Shown: positions 39,365 through 48,263, numbered from the stretch's first letter. The stretch is DNA of 52,139 nucleotides from a bacterium (GCA_014874355.1 JACWAJ010000041.1:1-52139), one strand, 5' to 3'. A program made the numbers and translations. Notes: generated by a model not told the origin, from the letters alone.

Positions 39365-40693
39365 ATGAGGGCGACGATCCCCCCACACAGTGCTGCCCTG
39401 ATGGCTCCGATAACCGCTACCGCAGATCTTCCAGCCGTCGTGGAACATGATCGCCAAGTCGGAATCGAGCGAGTCATCGAACTGACCCGCTGGATTATTT
39501 TGATTATAGTCGCGATAGGGAACAACTTCTCAGGTAACGCCAATGGCTTAGTCACCAACGTGAATCTCCTGCTGGGAGTCTGGGCTCTGTTCAACTTGAG
39601 TGCCACAGTGTCACTTAAGTCCCATCACCTTCCAGAACGCTACACGCCGTTTGTCGTGCTCATTCTCGATATCGTCGTCGCGAGTGCACTGGTGGGCTTC
39701 ACAGGGGGCGCGAGTTCCAGCCTCGGCATCGCCTTCTATGTGGCCATCATCGCAAGCAGCCTGCGCTACAGGCTCAGCGGCGCGCTCCTTTCGACCACGC
39801 TGACCAGCGTCATGTACCTTGAAATCGCCCTCCTGGCGTCAGGTCGCACGGCCGGTGACATTGGCGGGTTGCTGGCACCACGTCTATTCCTCTTCTACGT
39901 AATCGCTTTTGCTGCCGCTTTGATCGTGCACGAAGTCACCACAGCACGAGCCCGGCAAATGGAACAGGCCTACGCCCTGGAACATGCCGCAGCCGACGAA
40001 TTGCGCGAGATCGACCGTATCAAGCGTGAATTCACGCTGCTCGCATCGCATGAGCTGCGTACGCCGCTGACCAAGATCAAGGCGTGGCTGACAATTCTGC
40101 AGGATGCTGGCGACCGCATACCCGAAAGTACGCGCAACGAGGACATCAAGGAACTCAGCGTCGAGTCTGAACACATGGGACGGCTGATCGACAACCTCCT
40201 CTGCATCGCTCAGTTGGAAGCCGATCAGATCCATATTGAGACTAGCTCCGTCACCATCGAAGCACTCCTCCATCACGTCCAAGAAAGCTTCGTCGATGAG
40301 AACGATTACAGGCGGATCTCCTGCCACATCGCTGTCGGGGTCAGCCACGTCATTGCCGACAGCGAACGGCTGGAGCTAGTACTCGCCTGCCTGGTCGATA
40401 ACGCCCTGAAGTTCTCCCCCGTGGACAAGCCGGTAACGCTGACTGTTCACTCCGTCGGAGAGGACGTGCATATAGAGGTGCGCGATGAGGGACCGCGGAT
40501 ACCCGACACCCAGGTGGAGCAGATGTTCACGTCCTTCCATCAACTGGAATCGCCGCTTAATCGCCACCACGGCGGATTTGGCATTGGTCTGTACCTATCC
40601 CGCCAGTTGACCATACGGATGGGCGGCGAGATCTGGCTCGACCAGACGAGCCACGACGGAAACACGTTCGTGGTGGCGTTGCCAGGCTCTTAG
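39365..40693 (+). CDS. Membrane-bound sensor histidine kinase with atypical G1 box
   Basis: A 442-residue kinase. Six or so hydrophobic helices (about residues 42-190) form a membrane sensor without a large periplasmic domain. A linker leads to HisKA with SHELRTPL (H229), then HATPase_c with N346 (LVDNALKFSP) and GGFGIGL at 403-409. The G1 box reads DEGPRIP (374-380), with Arg378 in place of the second glycine of DxGxG. It precedes an OmpR-type regulator by 144 bp, its likely partner. ATG 39401 is an alternative start. Confidence 0.9.
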   Translation: MRATIPPHSAALMAPITATADLPAVVEHDRQVGIERVIELTRWIILIIVAIGNNFSGNANGLVTNVNLLLGVWALFNLSATVSLKSHHLPERYTPFVVLILDIVVASALVGFTGGASSSLGIAFYVAIIASSLRYRLSGALLSTTLTSVMYLEIALLASGRTAGDIGGLLAPRLFLFYVIAFAAALIVHEVTTARARQMEQAYALEHAAADELREIDRIKREFTLLASHELRTPLTKIKAWLTILQDAGDRIPESTRNEDIKELSVESEHMGRLIDNLLCIAQLEADQIHIETSSVTIEALLHHVQESFVDENDYRRISCHIAVGVSHVIADSERLELVLACLVDNALKFSPVDKPVTLTVHSVGEDVHIEVRDEGPRIPDTQVEQMFTSFHQLESPLNRHHGGFGIGLYLSRQLTIRMGGEIWLDQTSHDGNTFVVALPGS

Positions 40694-40837
40694 CCTAAAG
40701 CCACCGTTCCAAGGTCGCCAAGACTTGGCAACGTGCTCGTTACCGCGTGCAGCTAGCCGGCCGGAGAGTGTTACGTTTCCACAAGACACTTGCCTTCCCG
40801 GCAGCCACGATTCCCACGGGAGGGATTGGAAGAGGCG

Positions 40838-41644
40838 ATGATGACCACCTACTCGGACTCGCTGGCCGATCCCTCCACCAGCCTTGAAACCGCCCGATCA
40901 GGAACCGAGTCGACCGTCCTGGTCATTGACGACGATCCCTCGATGCGCGACATCCTCGCGGTACTTGGCAACCAGCACGGTTTCGCCATCGAGTTTGCCG
41001 ACAACGGCACCGATGGACTTCTCCTAGCCGAACAGAACGACATCGACCTGATCCTTCTCGACCTGAGCCTGCCCGGAGTCACTGGATTCGACGTCTGCCG
41101 GCACCTACGCAGCGCCGGCGTCGAAGTGCCAATCATCATTGTGTCGGCGAGCAACGACCCGGTGGACATCGTCGTCGGACTCGAGATCGGCGCGGACGAC
41201 TACGTGACCAAACCATTTCAGCTACGCGAACTTGCAGCACGCATCAACGCCAAACTGCGACGCCAGCGATCCGTCCAGACCCAGGTGAGGCCCGGACGCA
41301 TGAAGTTCCCAGGTCTCATCGTTGACGTGGGCCGCCACGAGGTGCTACGCGACGGTCAGGCAATCACACTCACCCCCACCGAGTTCGACCTGCTCGCACT
41401 GCTCTCCGCATCGCCCGGACGGGTCATCTCGCGTTCCGAGATGATCCGGAAAGTCTGGGGACAAGATGCCGATCTCGACCTCCGGTCGGTGGATGCACAC
41501 GTCTACCGGCTGCGCCGTAAGCTCGAACCTGAAGGCACACGGCCGACCTATGTCCACGCGGTACCCGGAATCGGCTACCGGTTCGAGCGTCGCGGCCTCA
41601 ACGAGCGCCTGGCCGAGACCCGCAAATCGCGGTCACCCGGCTAG
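40838..41644 (+). CDS. OmpR/PhoB-family response regulator
   Basis: A 268-residue DNA-binding regulator. The receiver domain has the acidic cluster DDD at 31-33, phospho-acceptor D75 (LLDLSLPG), S103 in place of the usual Thr/Ser switch, and K125 (VTKPF). The winged-helix domain at about 160-255 shows LTPTEFDLLALL and SVDAHVYRLRRKLEPEG with GIGYRFE at the end. GGAAGAGG precedes the ATG. Its 25 N-terminal residues before the receiver are unusual padding. Partner kinase is probably the upstream gene. Confidence 0.93.
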   Translation: MMTTYSDSLADPSTSLETARSGTESTVLVIDDDPSMRDILAVLGNQHGFAIEFADNGTDGLLLAEQNDIDLILLDLSLPGVTGFDVCRHLRSAGVEVPIIIVSASNDPVDIVVGLEIGADDYVTKPFQLRELAARINAKLRRQRSVQTQVRPGRMKFPGLIVDVGRHEVLRDGQAITLTPTEFDLLALLSASPGRVISRSEMIRKVWGQDADLDLRSVDAHVYRLRRKLEPEGTRPTYVHAVPGIGYRFERRGLNERLAETRKSRSPG

Positions 41645-41647
41645 CAG

Positions 41648-41675
41648 GGCGTGAAAATCTGACGATTTTCACGCC
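41648..41675. terminator. 11-bp perfect stem after the response regulator
   Basis: GGCGTGAAAAT and ATTTTCACGCC pair perfectly around a 6-nt loop (CTGACG), four bases after the regulator stop. There is no T-run after the stem, though the A/T-rich inner part resembles a bidirectional terminator. The regulator and the ParA-like gene converge here. Confidence 0.5.
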
Positions 41676-41699
41676 TGGGTCAAGAAGGTGCCGGCTCAC

Positions 41700-41716
41700 G
41701 GCGGGCGAAGCCCGCC
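41700..41716. other. GC-rich hairpin with GAA loop
   Basis: GGCGGGC and GCCCGCC form a 7-bp stem closed by a GAA triloop, 24 bp after the preceding stem. It may be a REP-like palindrome or a second terminator element. Nothing else is recognisable in the 142-bp gap between the two convergent genes. Confidence 0.5.
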
Positions 41717-41786
41717 TACTCCGGAGAATTGCTCAGCAGACTTCTAGAGGGACGGGGATACCACCAGCACCGATCTCGCCTGGGTC

Positions 41787-42569
41787 CTACGCAGACCGTG
41801 CGCCCGTGCTGGCAACACGCCGACCCTGCGCCAGGCTGATGAATTGACGCAACGCGTCGGCTGGGACTGGCCGCGTCATTACTTCGTGGAGTAGTTGCCT
41901 GGCCAGATCGAGAAGCTCAGGATCGGGCAATTCGCCTTTTCCCGAGGTCGCCACCACCCAACCCGACGAGAACCACAGCGCAGTTTCGAAGGCAAGCCCA
42001 CTCATGGTCAGCCCGTTGAGCAGCGATTCGGTGATGCGCGAAAGCGGTCGCTTGGCATTGGTGACACAGATACCGCGAATCCTCTCAAGCGCACCCAACT
42101 GTTGTGCCAAGCCAACGGTGAGCGCCGCTGCCCGCAGCGACAGGATGTCCAGAGCGGTTGGCACGACGATCCGATCAGCCACCGCAATGGGCCCTAGCAG
42201 CGACGGCTCATGCGGATGCGTGTCTAGGAGGATGATGTCGACATCGGCCAGGACCGGGTTGAGGATCGAATGCAACTGGCCTTCGAGCAAGGACTCGTGG
42301 TTGAGACTGCGGTGCCCCGCAACCGTACGAATTCCCAGCGGATGCTCTATGAGAGCATCGCGTAGGGAGACACGACCTCGCAGCACGTCCGCAATCGAAA
42401 CTGTGCGCTTGGCTTTCTCCAGGGCATTGCTGAGACCACCAGTGGGATCGAGATCGATCGCAATCACCCGAAAACCCTGGGCCACCGCCGCCGCCGCCAG
42501 TGCATATGTCGTTGTCGTCTTGCCAACGCCACCCTTCAGCGACGCAACCGTGATTATTTCCGCAGCCAT
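41787..42569 (-). CDS. ParA/MinD-family ATPase, possible TadZ/CpaE-like pilus localiser
   Basis: A 260-residue deviant Walker ATPase. KGGVGKTTT is at residues 12-20, DLDPTGGLSNAL follows in the A' region and LLDT is the Walker B strand. There is no ParB neighbour, so a chromosome-partition role is unlikely; ParA-like proteins in tad loci (TadZ/CpaE) position the pilus machine, which I infer here from the neighbours. It lacks a receiver domain. Start MAAEIITVASLKGG is 22 bp from the divergent DUF4388 gene, with no Shine-Dalgarno and TATTCT 9 nt upstream. Confidence 0.85.
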   Translation of the reverse strand: MAAEIITVASLKGGVGKTTTTYALAAAAVAQGFRVIAIDLDPTGGLSNALEKAKRTVSIADVLRGRVSLRDALIEHPLGIRTVAGHRSLNHESLLEGQLHSILNPVLADVDIILLDTHPHEPSLLGPIAVADRIVVPTALDILSLRAAALTVGLAQQLGALERIRGICVTNAKRPLSRITESLLNGLTMSGLAFETALWFSSGWVVATSGKGELPDPELLDLARQLLHEVMTRPVPADALRQFISLAQGRRVASTGARSA

Positions 42570-42591
42570 AACCCTAGTAGAATATCGGGTC
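42570..42591. promoter_or_regulatory. 22-bp divergent start region with a shared -10 sequence
   Basis: The two start codons are 22 bp apart. TAGAAT (42578-42583) ends 8 nt before the plus-strand ATG, and on the other strand TATTCT, over the same bases, ends 9 nt before the minus-strand ATG. Both transcripts would start at or next to their start codons, that is, be leaderless. No clear -35 is seen. Confidence 0.4.
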
Positions 42592-44187
42592 ATGGCCACC
42601 ACAGCGCCCTTTGTCAAACTCCTGCGACAACTTGCGACCGCCAAGGATGCCTACCTGAGTGGTGCCCTCGACATCACGTGGGATGGTGGCCAAGCCACCA
42701 TCTTCTTTGTGTTCGGCCAGCCCACCCACGCCACCTTCGAGGCTGACGGGGTAGAACCGCTGGTGGGACAAGCGGCATTCGACGCCTTGTTGTGCAGCCT
42801 GCCACGGCAATTCACAGTTGCCCCATGGCGCAAGACCATGGTCGACCAAGAGACCCTGACCATGTCAATCGATGAGCTGATGGAACCCATTGCCCAACTC
42901 ACCGGTTCCCACTCGGCACAAACAGCAGCCCCCGTAACCAGCGACCGCAAACCGCAGAGCCTCAAAACCCAGCCCCTCGAAGCCGATGTCGATTCCGAAT
43001 TGGGATTCTCCCTGGAAGACTTTCCGCTGCTGCCGGCGGGAGAACCAATCTGGTCGGACTCTGCGGTCAACGTGGTGCACCTGGATCTCCTCATCCCCAA
43101 ATTGCCGACGTCTCTCATCGTCCTCACGGGTCCCAAGCTGCGCGCAGCGGCTGTGATCCTGAATGGCCAGATCATCGACGCAGTGTGGGTCGACGAACAG
43201 GAGCACGCCGTCGGCGAAGGCGCGGCCATGGCACTGATCGGCGCGCGCGAAGGCACCGTATCCTGCTACCGCATCGACGACCCCCGCCTCGTAGAGGCGA
43301 TCACCATGCTCTGGCGCTGCCCGGCAAGGTATCGAGACATCAGCACCGCCTGGATTGACCCGCAGGAGTTTCTCGACAATCTGCTCACGGGCCGGAATGA
43401 TTGCGCCTTACGCCTCGACGGACCCACTCCCGCTATCGCGCTCTTCATGAACGGCGAGTTCATCGCCAGCTATAACGCCACCGATCGAATCCCATCAACT
43501 TCGCCTGCCGCATTACTCGAGTTGCTGGGCGCCGGCACAAACACGATCACCATCTTCCAACGTGCCAGCGACAAGGCAGTTGGACGCGCCGCGGGGGAGG
43601 ACGCATATCACGCGTACACCGGACCCAACGCCGCATCACTGGACTTAGCACCCAGCTATGCGGCCGGAGCGGCGGCGATCGCAATCGCCGCCGACACATC
43701 AGGTGGCGACGCGGGAAATGGGCAAGTCGAGGAGGCCGGCCGCACCGACGAGTTGCCCTTGGCGAAGGACGCGGAAAAGACAGCTCCGGCCCCGGCCCTA
43801 CCCGTTGAGACGAGTCCTACAGTCACACCGGCCGAGGTCGCCACGCCAGCCCCGTTCTTCTACGGGTTTTCCACCAAGACCTCCGTCCCAGTGCCGTCCC
43901 AGGAGAACGCCATCGGTCAAGACGTGGATCCGTCAGTGGCGCACCGCAACGCCGAATTCGATAGCATCAAACGAGATCTCATTCAGATCGGGATTCTTTG
44001 GTTGGGCAACGATGACGTCGGACCGATCGCAGAGTTGATCCAAAGTACGAAGCCCTCAGTGGATGACTTCGCCACCACCATCAATGCGATAAAGGCCATC
44101 AACCTGGCCAACCACGACCCCTCGGTGATTCGCGCTATGGCCCGGGAGATGCACTACCACGCGGCAGAGTATCTTTCGGGCACATAG
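42592..44187 (+). CDS. DUF4388-like protein with Pro/Ala-rich linker
   Basis: A 531-residue cytoplasmic protein. Residues about 6-105 resemble DUF4388 (PatA N-terminal-like): a short repeat unit with SGALDITWDGGQATIFFVFG, QPTHATFEADG and a helix on VGQAAFDALL. A second alpha/beta region spans about 160-350. A Pro/Ala/Glu-rich linker (about 370-450) leads to a helical C-terminal domain of 75 residues. DUF4388 proteins are common near motility and pilus regulators, but their mechanism is unknown. It is followed after 26 bp by cpaF. Confidence 0.6.
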   Translation: MATTAPFVKLLRQLATAKDAYLSGALDITWDGGQATIFFVFGQPTHATFEADGVEPLVGQAAFDALLCSLPRQFTVAPWRKTMVDQETLTMSIDELMEPIAQLTGSHSAQTAAPVTSDRKPQSLKTQPLEADVDSELGFSLEDFPLLPAGEPIWSDSAVNVVHLDLLIPKLPTSLIVLTGPKLRAAAVILNGQIIDAVWVDEQEHAVGEGAAMALIGAREGTVSCYRIDDPRLVEAITMLWRCPARYRDISTAWIDPQEFLDNLLTGRNDCALRLDGPTPAIALFMNGEFIASYNATDRIPSTSPAALLELLGAGTNTITIFQRASDKAVGRAAGEDAYHAYTGPNAASLDLAPSYAAGAAAIAIAADTSGGDAGNGQVEEAGRTDELPLAKDAEKTAPAPALPVETSPTVTPAEVATPAPFFYGFSTKTSVPVPSQENAIGQDVDPSVAHRNAEFDSIKRDLIQIGILWLGNDDVGPIAELIQSTKPSVDDFATTINAIKAINLANHDPSVIRAMAREMHYHAAEYLSGT

Positions 44188-45347
44188 GGTTCAGGGATGA
44201 GGAGCGTTCGCACGTGACTGAAGACACCCGTCCCAAGTTCGACACGCACTACCTGGAAGCGCTCGGTCCGCTTCGCCCCCTCGTCGAGGACGACAGCCTG
44301 ACCGAGATCATGATCAACGGCCCGGAAATGGTGTATGTAGAGCGCCAAGGAAAGCTTCTGCTCACCGACATCCGCTTCGATGACGAGAACCATCTCCGCA
44401 GCATCATCGACACCATTGTCTCGTCGGTCGGTCGTCGAGTTGACGAAAAGGCACCCTTGTGCGATGCACGTCTCCTCGACGGCTCGCGCGTTAACGTGGC
44501 GATCCCACCAATCGCCATCGATGGAGCGCTACTGACGATCAGAAAGTTTGCCAAGGATCCCTACCAGGCATCCGACCTCATCGCGTTTGGGACCCTGTCA
44601 GAAGAGGGGGCCGCCTTTCTCGAGGCCTGCATCCTGGCGCGAGCCAACACCCTGATATCAGGCGGTGCGGGCACGGGCAAGACGACGCTTCTCAACATCT
44701 TGTCGGGGTTCATTCCCGATGACGAGCGAATCGTGACGATCGAGGACGCTGCGGAGCTCCAGCTTCATCAAGAACACGTCTGCCGGATGGAATCTCGCCC
44801 CGCAGATTCCAGCGGTAGGGGCCGCATCACCATCCGGGATCTCGTCATCAATTCTCTCCGCATGCGTCCCGATCGCATTGTCGTCGGCGAATGCCGCGGT
44901 GGTGAGGCTCTGGACATGCTCCAGGCGATGAACACCGGCCACGATGGATCAATGACCACCATCCATGCCAACAGTTCCAGAGAATGCCTATCCCGCCTGG
45001 AAACCATGGTGCTCATGGCAGGAACAGATCTGCCACTCAAGGCAATTCGTCAACAGATTGCCGCCGCCATCAACTTGGTGGTGCACTTAGGCCGGCTTCG
45101 AGACGGCTCCCGAAAGATAACCTCGATAACCGAAGTCATCGGCATGGAGGGCGACACCGTCACCATGCAGGAGATCTTCCGTTTCGATTCCAAAGGTGCC
45201 GACCGGCAAACCGGCAAGATCATCGGAGAGATCGCCCCTACCGGCATCCGCCCGCAGATCATCAACCGCCTCTTCGACATGGGGATCGCGATCCCACCGC
45301 GTCTAGCGAGACTCTTCCCAGATCGGCGTCACTGACATAGGGTTCAG
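44182..45347. repeat. 13-bp direct repeats flanking the first cpaF
   Basis: ACATAGGGTTCAG occurs at 44182-44194, overlapping the stop of the DUF4388 gene, and again at 45335-45347, overlapping the stop of the first cpaF. The copies therefore bracket that gene almost exactly. They could be traces of a duplication or insertion, or chance. No other copy was noticed. Confidence 0.6.
44214..45335 (+). CDS. CpaF/TadA-type pilus ATPase, short paralogue
   Basis: A 373-residue secretion ATPase of the type II/IV family that powers Tad pilus assembly. Walker [10 protein letters not shown] is at 150-158, the Asp box [16 protein letters not shown] follows, and Walker B lies in [20 protein letters not shown] with MTTIHANS after it. 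It lacks the roughly 75-residue N-terminal region of the convergent copy but begins in its N-terminal domain (LTEIMINGP). GTG start; AGGAG lies 11 nt upstream, farther than usual. Confidence 0.9.
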   Translation: MTEDTRPKFDTHYLEALGPLRPLVEDDSLTEIMINGPEMVYVERQGKLLLTDIRFDDENHLRSIIDTIVSSVGRRVDEKAPLCDARLLDGSRVNVAIPPIAIDGALLTIRKFAKDPYQASDLIAFGTLSEEGAAFLEACILARANTLISGGAGTGKTTLLNILSGFIPDDERIVTIEDAAELQLHQEHVCRMESRPADSSGRGRITIRDLVINSLRMRPDRIVVGECRGGEALDMLQAMNTGHDGSMTTIHANSSRECLSRLETMVLMAGTDLPLKAIRQQIAAAINLVVHLGRLRDGSRKITSITEVIGMEGDTVTMQEIFRFDSKGADRQTGKIIGEIAPTGIRPQIINRLFDMGIAIPPRLARLFPDRRH

Positions 45348-45353
45348 TGACGC
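45326..45353. terminator. Bidirectional terminator candidate between the convergent cpaF genes
   Basis: GCGTCACTGA (45326-45335) and TCAGTGACGC (45344-45353) form a perfect 10-bp stem with an 8-nt loop. The 5' arm includes the stop codon of the first cpaF, and the second cpaF ends 8 bp away. No T-run follows on either strand. Confidence 0.5.
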
Positions 45354-45361
45354 GAGACGGT

Positions 45362-46708
45362 TCAGCGGACTGCTTCAACGATGCCGATCGGTCTTTGGAA
45401 CATCGAGTCAGGTAAACCCTCGCCCTGAGCCTTCAGATGGTCAAGGTAGTGCGGAATCACTCCGGTGGCATGCATCGAGCCGAGTACGCGACCCTCTAGG
45501 TCCAAACCGGTCTGTTTGAATCTGAAAATTTCCTGTAACTCGACGTGGTCCGTGCCGAGCCCCAGCACCTCGGTGATGCTGACGATCTTGCGCGTGCCAT
45601 CTCGTAGGCGTGACTGGTGGACAATGATATTGAGCGCAGCGCCAATCTGTTCGCGAATCGCGCGCGAGGGCAACTCTGCGCCCGACATGAGAACCATGGT
45701 TTCCAAACGAGACAGACACTCTCTGGGATTATTGGCGTGCAGCGTGGTCATGGATCCATCATTGCCGGTGTTCATCGCCTGGAGCATGTCCAGAGCCTCA
45801 CCACCTCGACATTCGCCGACGACAATGCGGTCGGGACGCATGCGCAACGCGTTTCTGACGAGATCCCGAATGGTGATACGCCCTCTGCCTTCGACATTGG
45901 CAGGACGAGCTTCCAGCGTCACGACGTGTTCCTGTCGAAGCTGGAGCTCCGCAGCGTCCTCGATCGTCACGATTCGCTCGTCATCGGGAATGAACCCCGA
46001 CAAGATGTTGAGCGTGGTCGTCTTCCCCGAGCCGGTTCCCCCACTGACCACCAGATTGAGCCTGGCACGCACGCAGGCGCGCACGAAAGTCAACATGTCC
46101 TCGGTCGCAGAACCCAAGCGAATCAGATCATCAGTTGTGATCCGCTCCCTGGCGAACTTTCGGATTGTGACCGTGGGGCCGCGAAGCGCCAGTGGCGGGA
46201 TGATTACGTTGACGCGCGAGCCATCTTTCAGGCGGGCGTCGACCATGGACGACGCCTCATCGATGCGACGGCCGATGCTGGTGACTATGCGGTCGATGAC
46301 CTGCATCAACTGCTCGGTACTTTCGAACTTAGCCTCACTCAGTGTTAGCTTGCCCTCCTTCTCGACGAATATCTGATGGGGGCCATTTACCATGATTTCG
46401 GTGATTTCCGGCTGCGCGAGAAGATCTTCAAGCGGACCGAGCCCAAGGACATCGTGAACTACGGCCTCGACGATCCGTTGCTTGTCCCGGCTCGTCATGG
46501 GTATTGCCTGTTCCGCGGCCACCTCGTTCACCAGCTTGGTTATGCGCTGGCGTACCTGCACCGCAGACGCCGAGGCCGGATTTCCGGCCAATTCATCAAC
46601 CAGGCGTCGCTTTATGGTCGCACTCAACCCGGTACGACCTACTCCACCAAGAGCATTCTCAGCCGAGGGCCCGCCACGGCCAGTGCCCGTACGTTCGAGA
46701 AGCGACAT
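45362..46708 (-). CDS. CpaF/TadA-type pilus ATPase, full-length paralogue
   Basis: A 448-residue ATPase. The N-terminal domain includes LGLGPLEDLLAQPEITEIMV; Walker A GGTGSGKTT is at 223-231, and the Asp box, Walker B and [13 protein letters not shown] are intact. Long stretches match the convergent copy exactly, so the two are recent paralogues arranged as an imperfect inverted repeat of about 1 kb. The two may divide extension and retraction, or one may serve another machine. It is 131 bp downstream of the EAL gene, with no clear promoter between. Confidence 0.92.
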   Translation of the reverse strand: MSLLERTGTGRGGPSAENALGGVGRTGLSATIKRRLVDELAGNPASASAVQVRQRITKLVNEVAAEQAIPMTSRDKQRIVEAVVHDVLGLGPLEDLLAQPEITEIMVNGPHQIFVEKEGKLTLSEAKFESTEQLMQVIDRIVTSIGRRIDEASSMVDARLKDGSRVNVIIPPLALRGPTVTIRKFARERITTDDLIRLGSATEDMLTFVRACVRARLNLVVSGGTGSGKTTTLNILSGFIPDDERIVTIEDAAELQLRQEHVVTLEARPANVEGRGRITIRDLVRNALRMRPDRIVVGECRGGEALDMLQAMNTGNDGSMTTLHANNPRECLSRLETMVLMSGAELPSRAIREQIGAALNIIVHQSRLRDGTRKIVSITEVLGLGTDHVELQEIFRFKQTGLDLEGRVLGSMHATGVIPHYLDHLKAQGEGLPDSMFQRPIGIVEAVR

Positions 46709-46839
46709 CGCTATACGAGATCCTTACGAATTCTGCCAACCCAGGTCAGGCATCAGAACCTGCCTGTGTGAATGAAACTACATCCCCCACAGCCTTGCCC
46801 AAGACCCGAAACTGCAACGATCCTGTTGAAAACAACTGC

Positions 46840-47703
46840 TCACCAATCCCGAGCATATCCCTCAATACCTCGCGCCAGCAGTGCTCGGATCCCTGCCGGG
46901 GGCAGGGGTTCGGAAAACAGGAACCCCTGGCAGACGGTGCAACCCTCCGCTTCGAGCCGTCGCAACTGTTCCATCGTCTCCACACCCTCGGCGATCACCC
47001 TAAGCTTGAGGCTTCGCGCCAGTGCAACCAAAGCCCGCACCAGGGCATTGGTATCGGCAACCAAAGGCGACTGGTTGGGGAAGCTGCGATCGATCTTGAT
47101 GGTCGTAACGGCGAGACTGTTGAGTTGAGATATGCACGAGTAGCCGGTGCCAAAGTCATCGAGAGACACGGATATGCCCAAGCCGGCGAGTTGCCGAAGC
47201 GTCTCCGCCGCGACCTCCACGTCGGCCATCACTGAACTCTCCGTGACCTCCAACTCCAGGCTGGAGGCTGGCATATCAGTCTCGCCAAGGATGGTTTTAA
47301 CCTCCTCCACGAAGTTGGGCTGAGCCAATTGGCGGGCCGAAACATTCACCGAAACGGTCATGCTGGGCAGCCCCTCGCCGCGCCATCGGCGAGCTTCTAA
47401 CAGTGCAGTTCGCAATACGTGTAGACCGAGAGCCAGAATCATTCCCGTTTCTTCGGCCACAGGAATGAAGCGCGACGGCATCACGCTGCCCAGAATTGGG
47501 TGCTCCCACCGGGCCAGCGCCTCGACGCCGATGATGCGACTGGTGGCGACATCCACGATGGGCTGGTAGTGAACCGCGACCTCGTTCCGGCCGACCGCGC
47601 CGTGCAACTGCTGCTCTAACAGGGTGCTGAAAAACCCGTCCCCGTGAGACCGCTTTAGAGCGCACCGGCCGGCTAGCCCCCGCCCTGTCCCCAACCAGCA
47701 CAC
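46840..47703 (-). CDS. EAL-domain cyclic-di-GMP phosphodiesterase half of a PAS-EAL protein
   Basis: EAL domain (PF00563) that hydrolyses c-di-GMP. Catalytic and binding residues are all present: EALARW at 61-66, NVSARQL, ELEVTES, LDDFGTGYS, IKIDRSF, VIAEGVET and QGFLFSEPLP. The domain is therefore probably active. The frame opens only after a TGA at 47718-47716, directly downstream of a PAS domain encoded one frame over, so this is best read as the C-terminal half of a single frameshifted gene. The GTG at 47703 is only the first start in frame. Confidence 0.85.
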   Translation of the reverse strand: MCWLGTGRGLAGRCALKRSHGDGFFSTLLEQQLHGAVGRNEVAVHYQPIVDVATSRIIGVEALARWEHPILGSVMPSRFIPVAEETGMILALGLHVLRTALLEARRWRGEGLPSMTVSVNVSARQLAQPNFVEEVKTILGETDMPASSLELEVTESSVMADVEVAAETLRQLAGLGISVSLDDFGTGYSCISQLNSLAVTTIKIDRSFPNQSPLVADTNALVRALVALARSLKLRVIAEGVETMEQLRRLEAEGCTVCQGFLFSEPLPPAGIRALLARGIEGYARDW

Positions 47704-48100
47704 CTGCGGTGGTAATCACCACCGTAACCCCATTCAGATCCAAACTGCGGTGCGATGACCACGCTATTTGATGGCGCCGCCCAAGCAGATCGACGAGAGA
47801 GGCTTCGACGTGGCCTGTGGCTCCGCTTTCAGCCGCATATTCCAAAATACGTTTAACGTGGGATCGGTCCTCCGGAGCAACGAAGACCTTTTGCCATAGC
47901 CGGCCATCAGCATCGCCCCAGGTGAGACCCGCCAGGTGAAGCAGTGCGGGATTAGCGTAGACGAGATGTCCTTCGGCATCTGTAACCGCCACGAGAGGCT
48001 CGCGACGGATTGCCTGCGAAGCCGCAGGGCCAGCCGACAGCATTCCGTCCCAGGAACCTTCAGCACCGCGGTCAACAGGAGACGTGCCGTCGGAGAACAT
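47660..48100 (-). pseudogene. PAS-domain half of a PAS-EAL protein, separated by a frameshift
   Basis: From ATG 48100, preceded by AGGAATAG, the product has a PAS domain at about residues 34-130: EPLVAVTDAEGHLVYANPAL, LHLAGLTWG and ASLVDLLGRRHQI, ending VTVVITTAGV. The frame then continues to 47297 as arginine-rich sequence that is simply the EAL gene read out of frame. The joint lies between 47715 and about 47650, a region with GGGG, GGG and GGGGG runs on the coding strand where an indel or sequencing error is likely. Boundaries of the joint are approximate. Confidence 0.65.
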
Positions 48101-48263
48101 CTATTCCTAATACGCGGTATGAGATCCAATCTGGAATGATTGCCATGAATGTACGGGCCTCCACCCACCCCGTCAGCCGCCTATAGTGCCCACTACCCGC
48201 GACGACATTCATGATCGACAATTGGACGGTCAGAACACGTTCTACGCGCCGAAACGAGTGTAA

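Noticed and set aside
44680-46030. Long imperfect inverted repeat read as a composite mobile element
   Set aside because: The similarity is simply that of two convergent cpaF coding regions; no transposase or terminal repeats are present.
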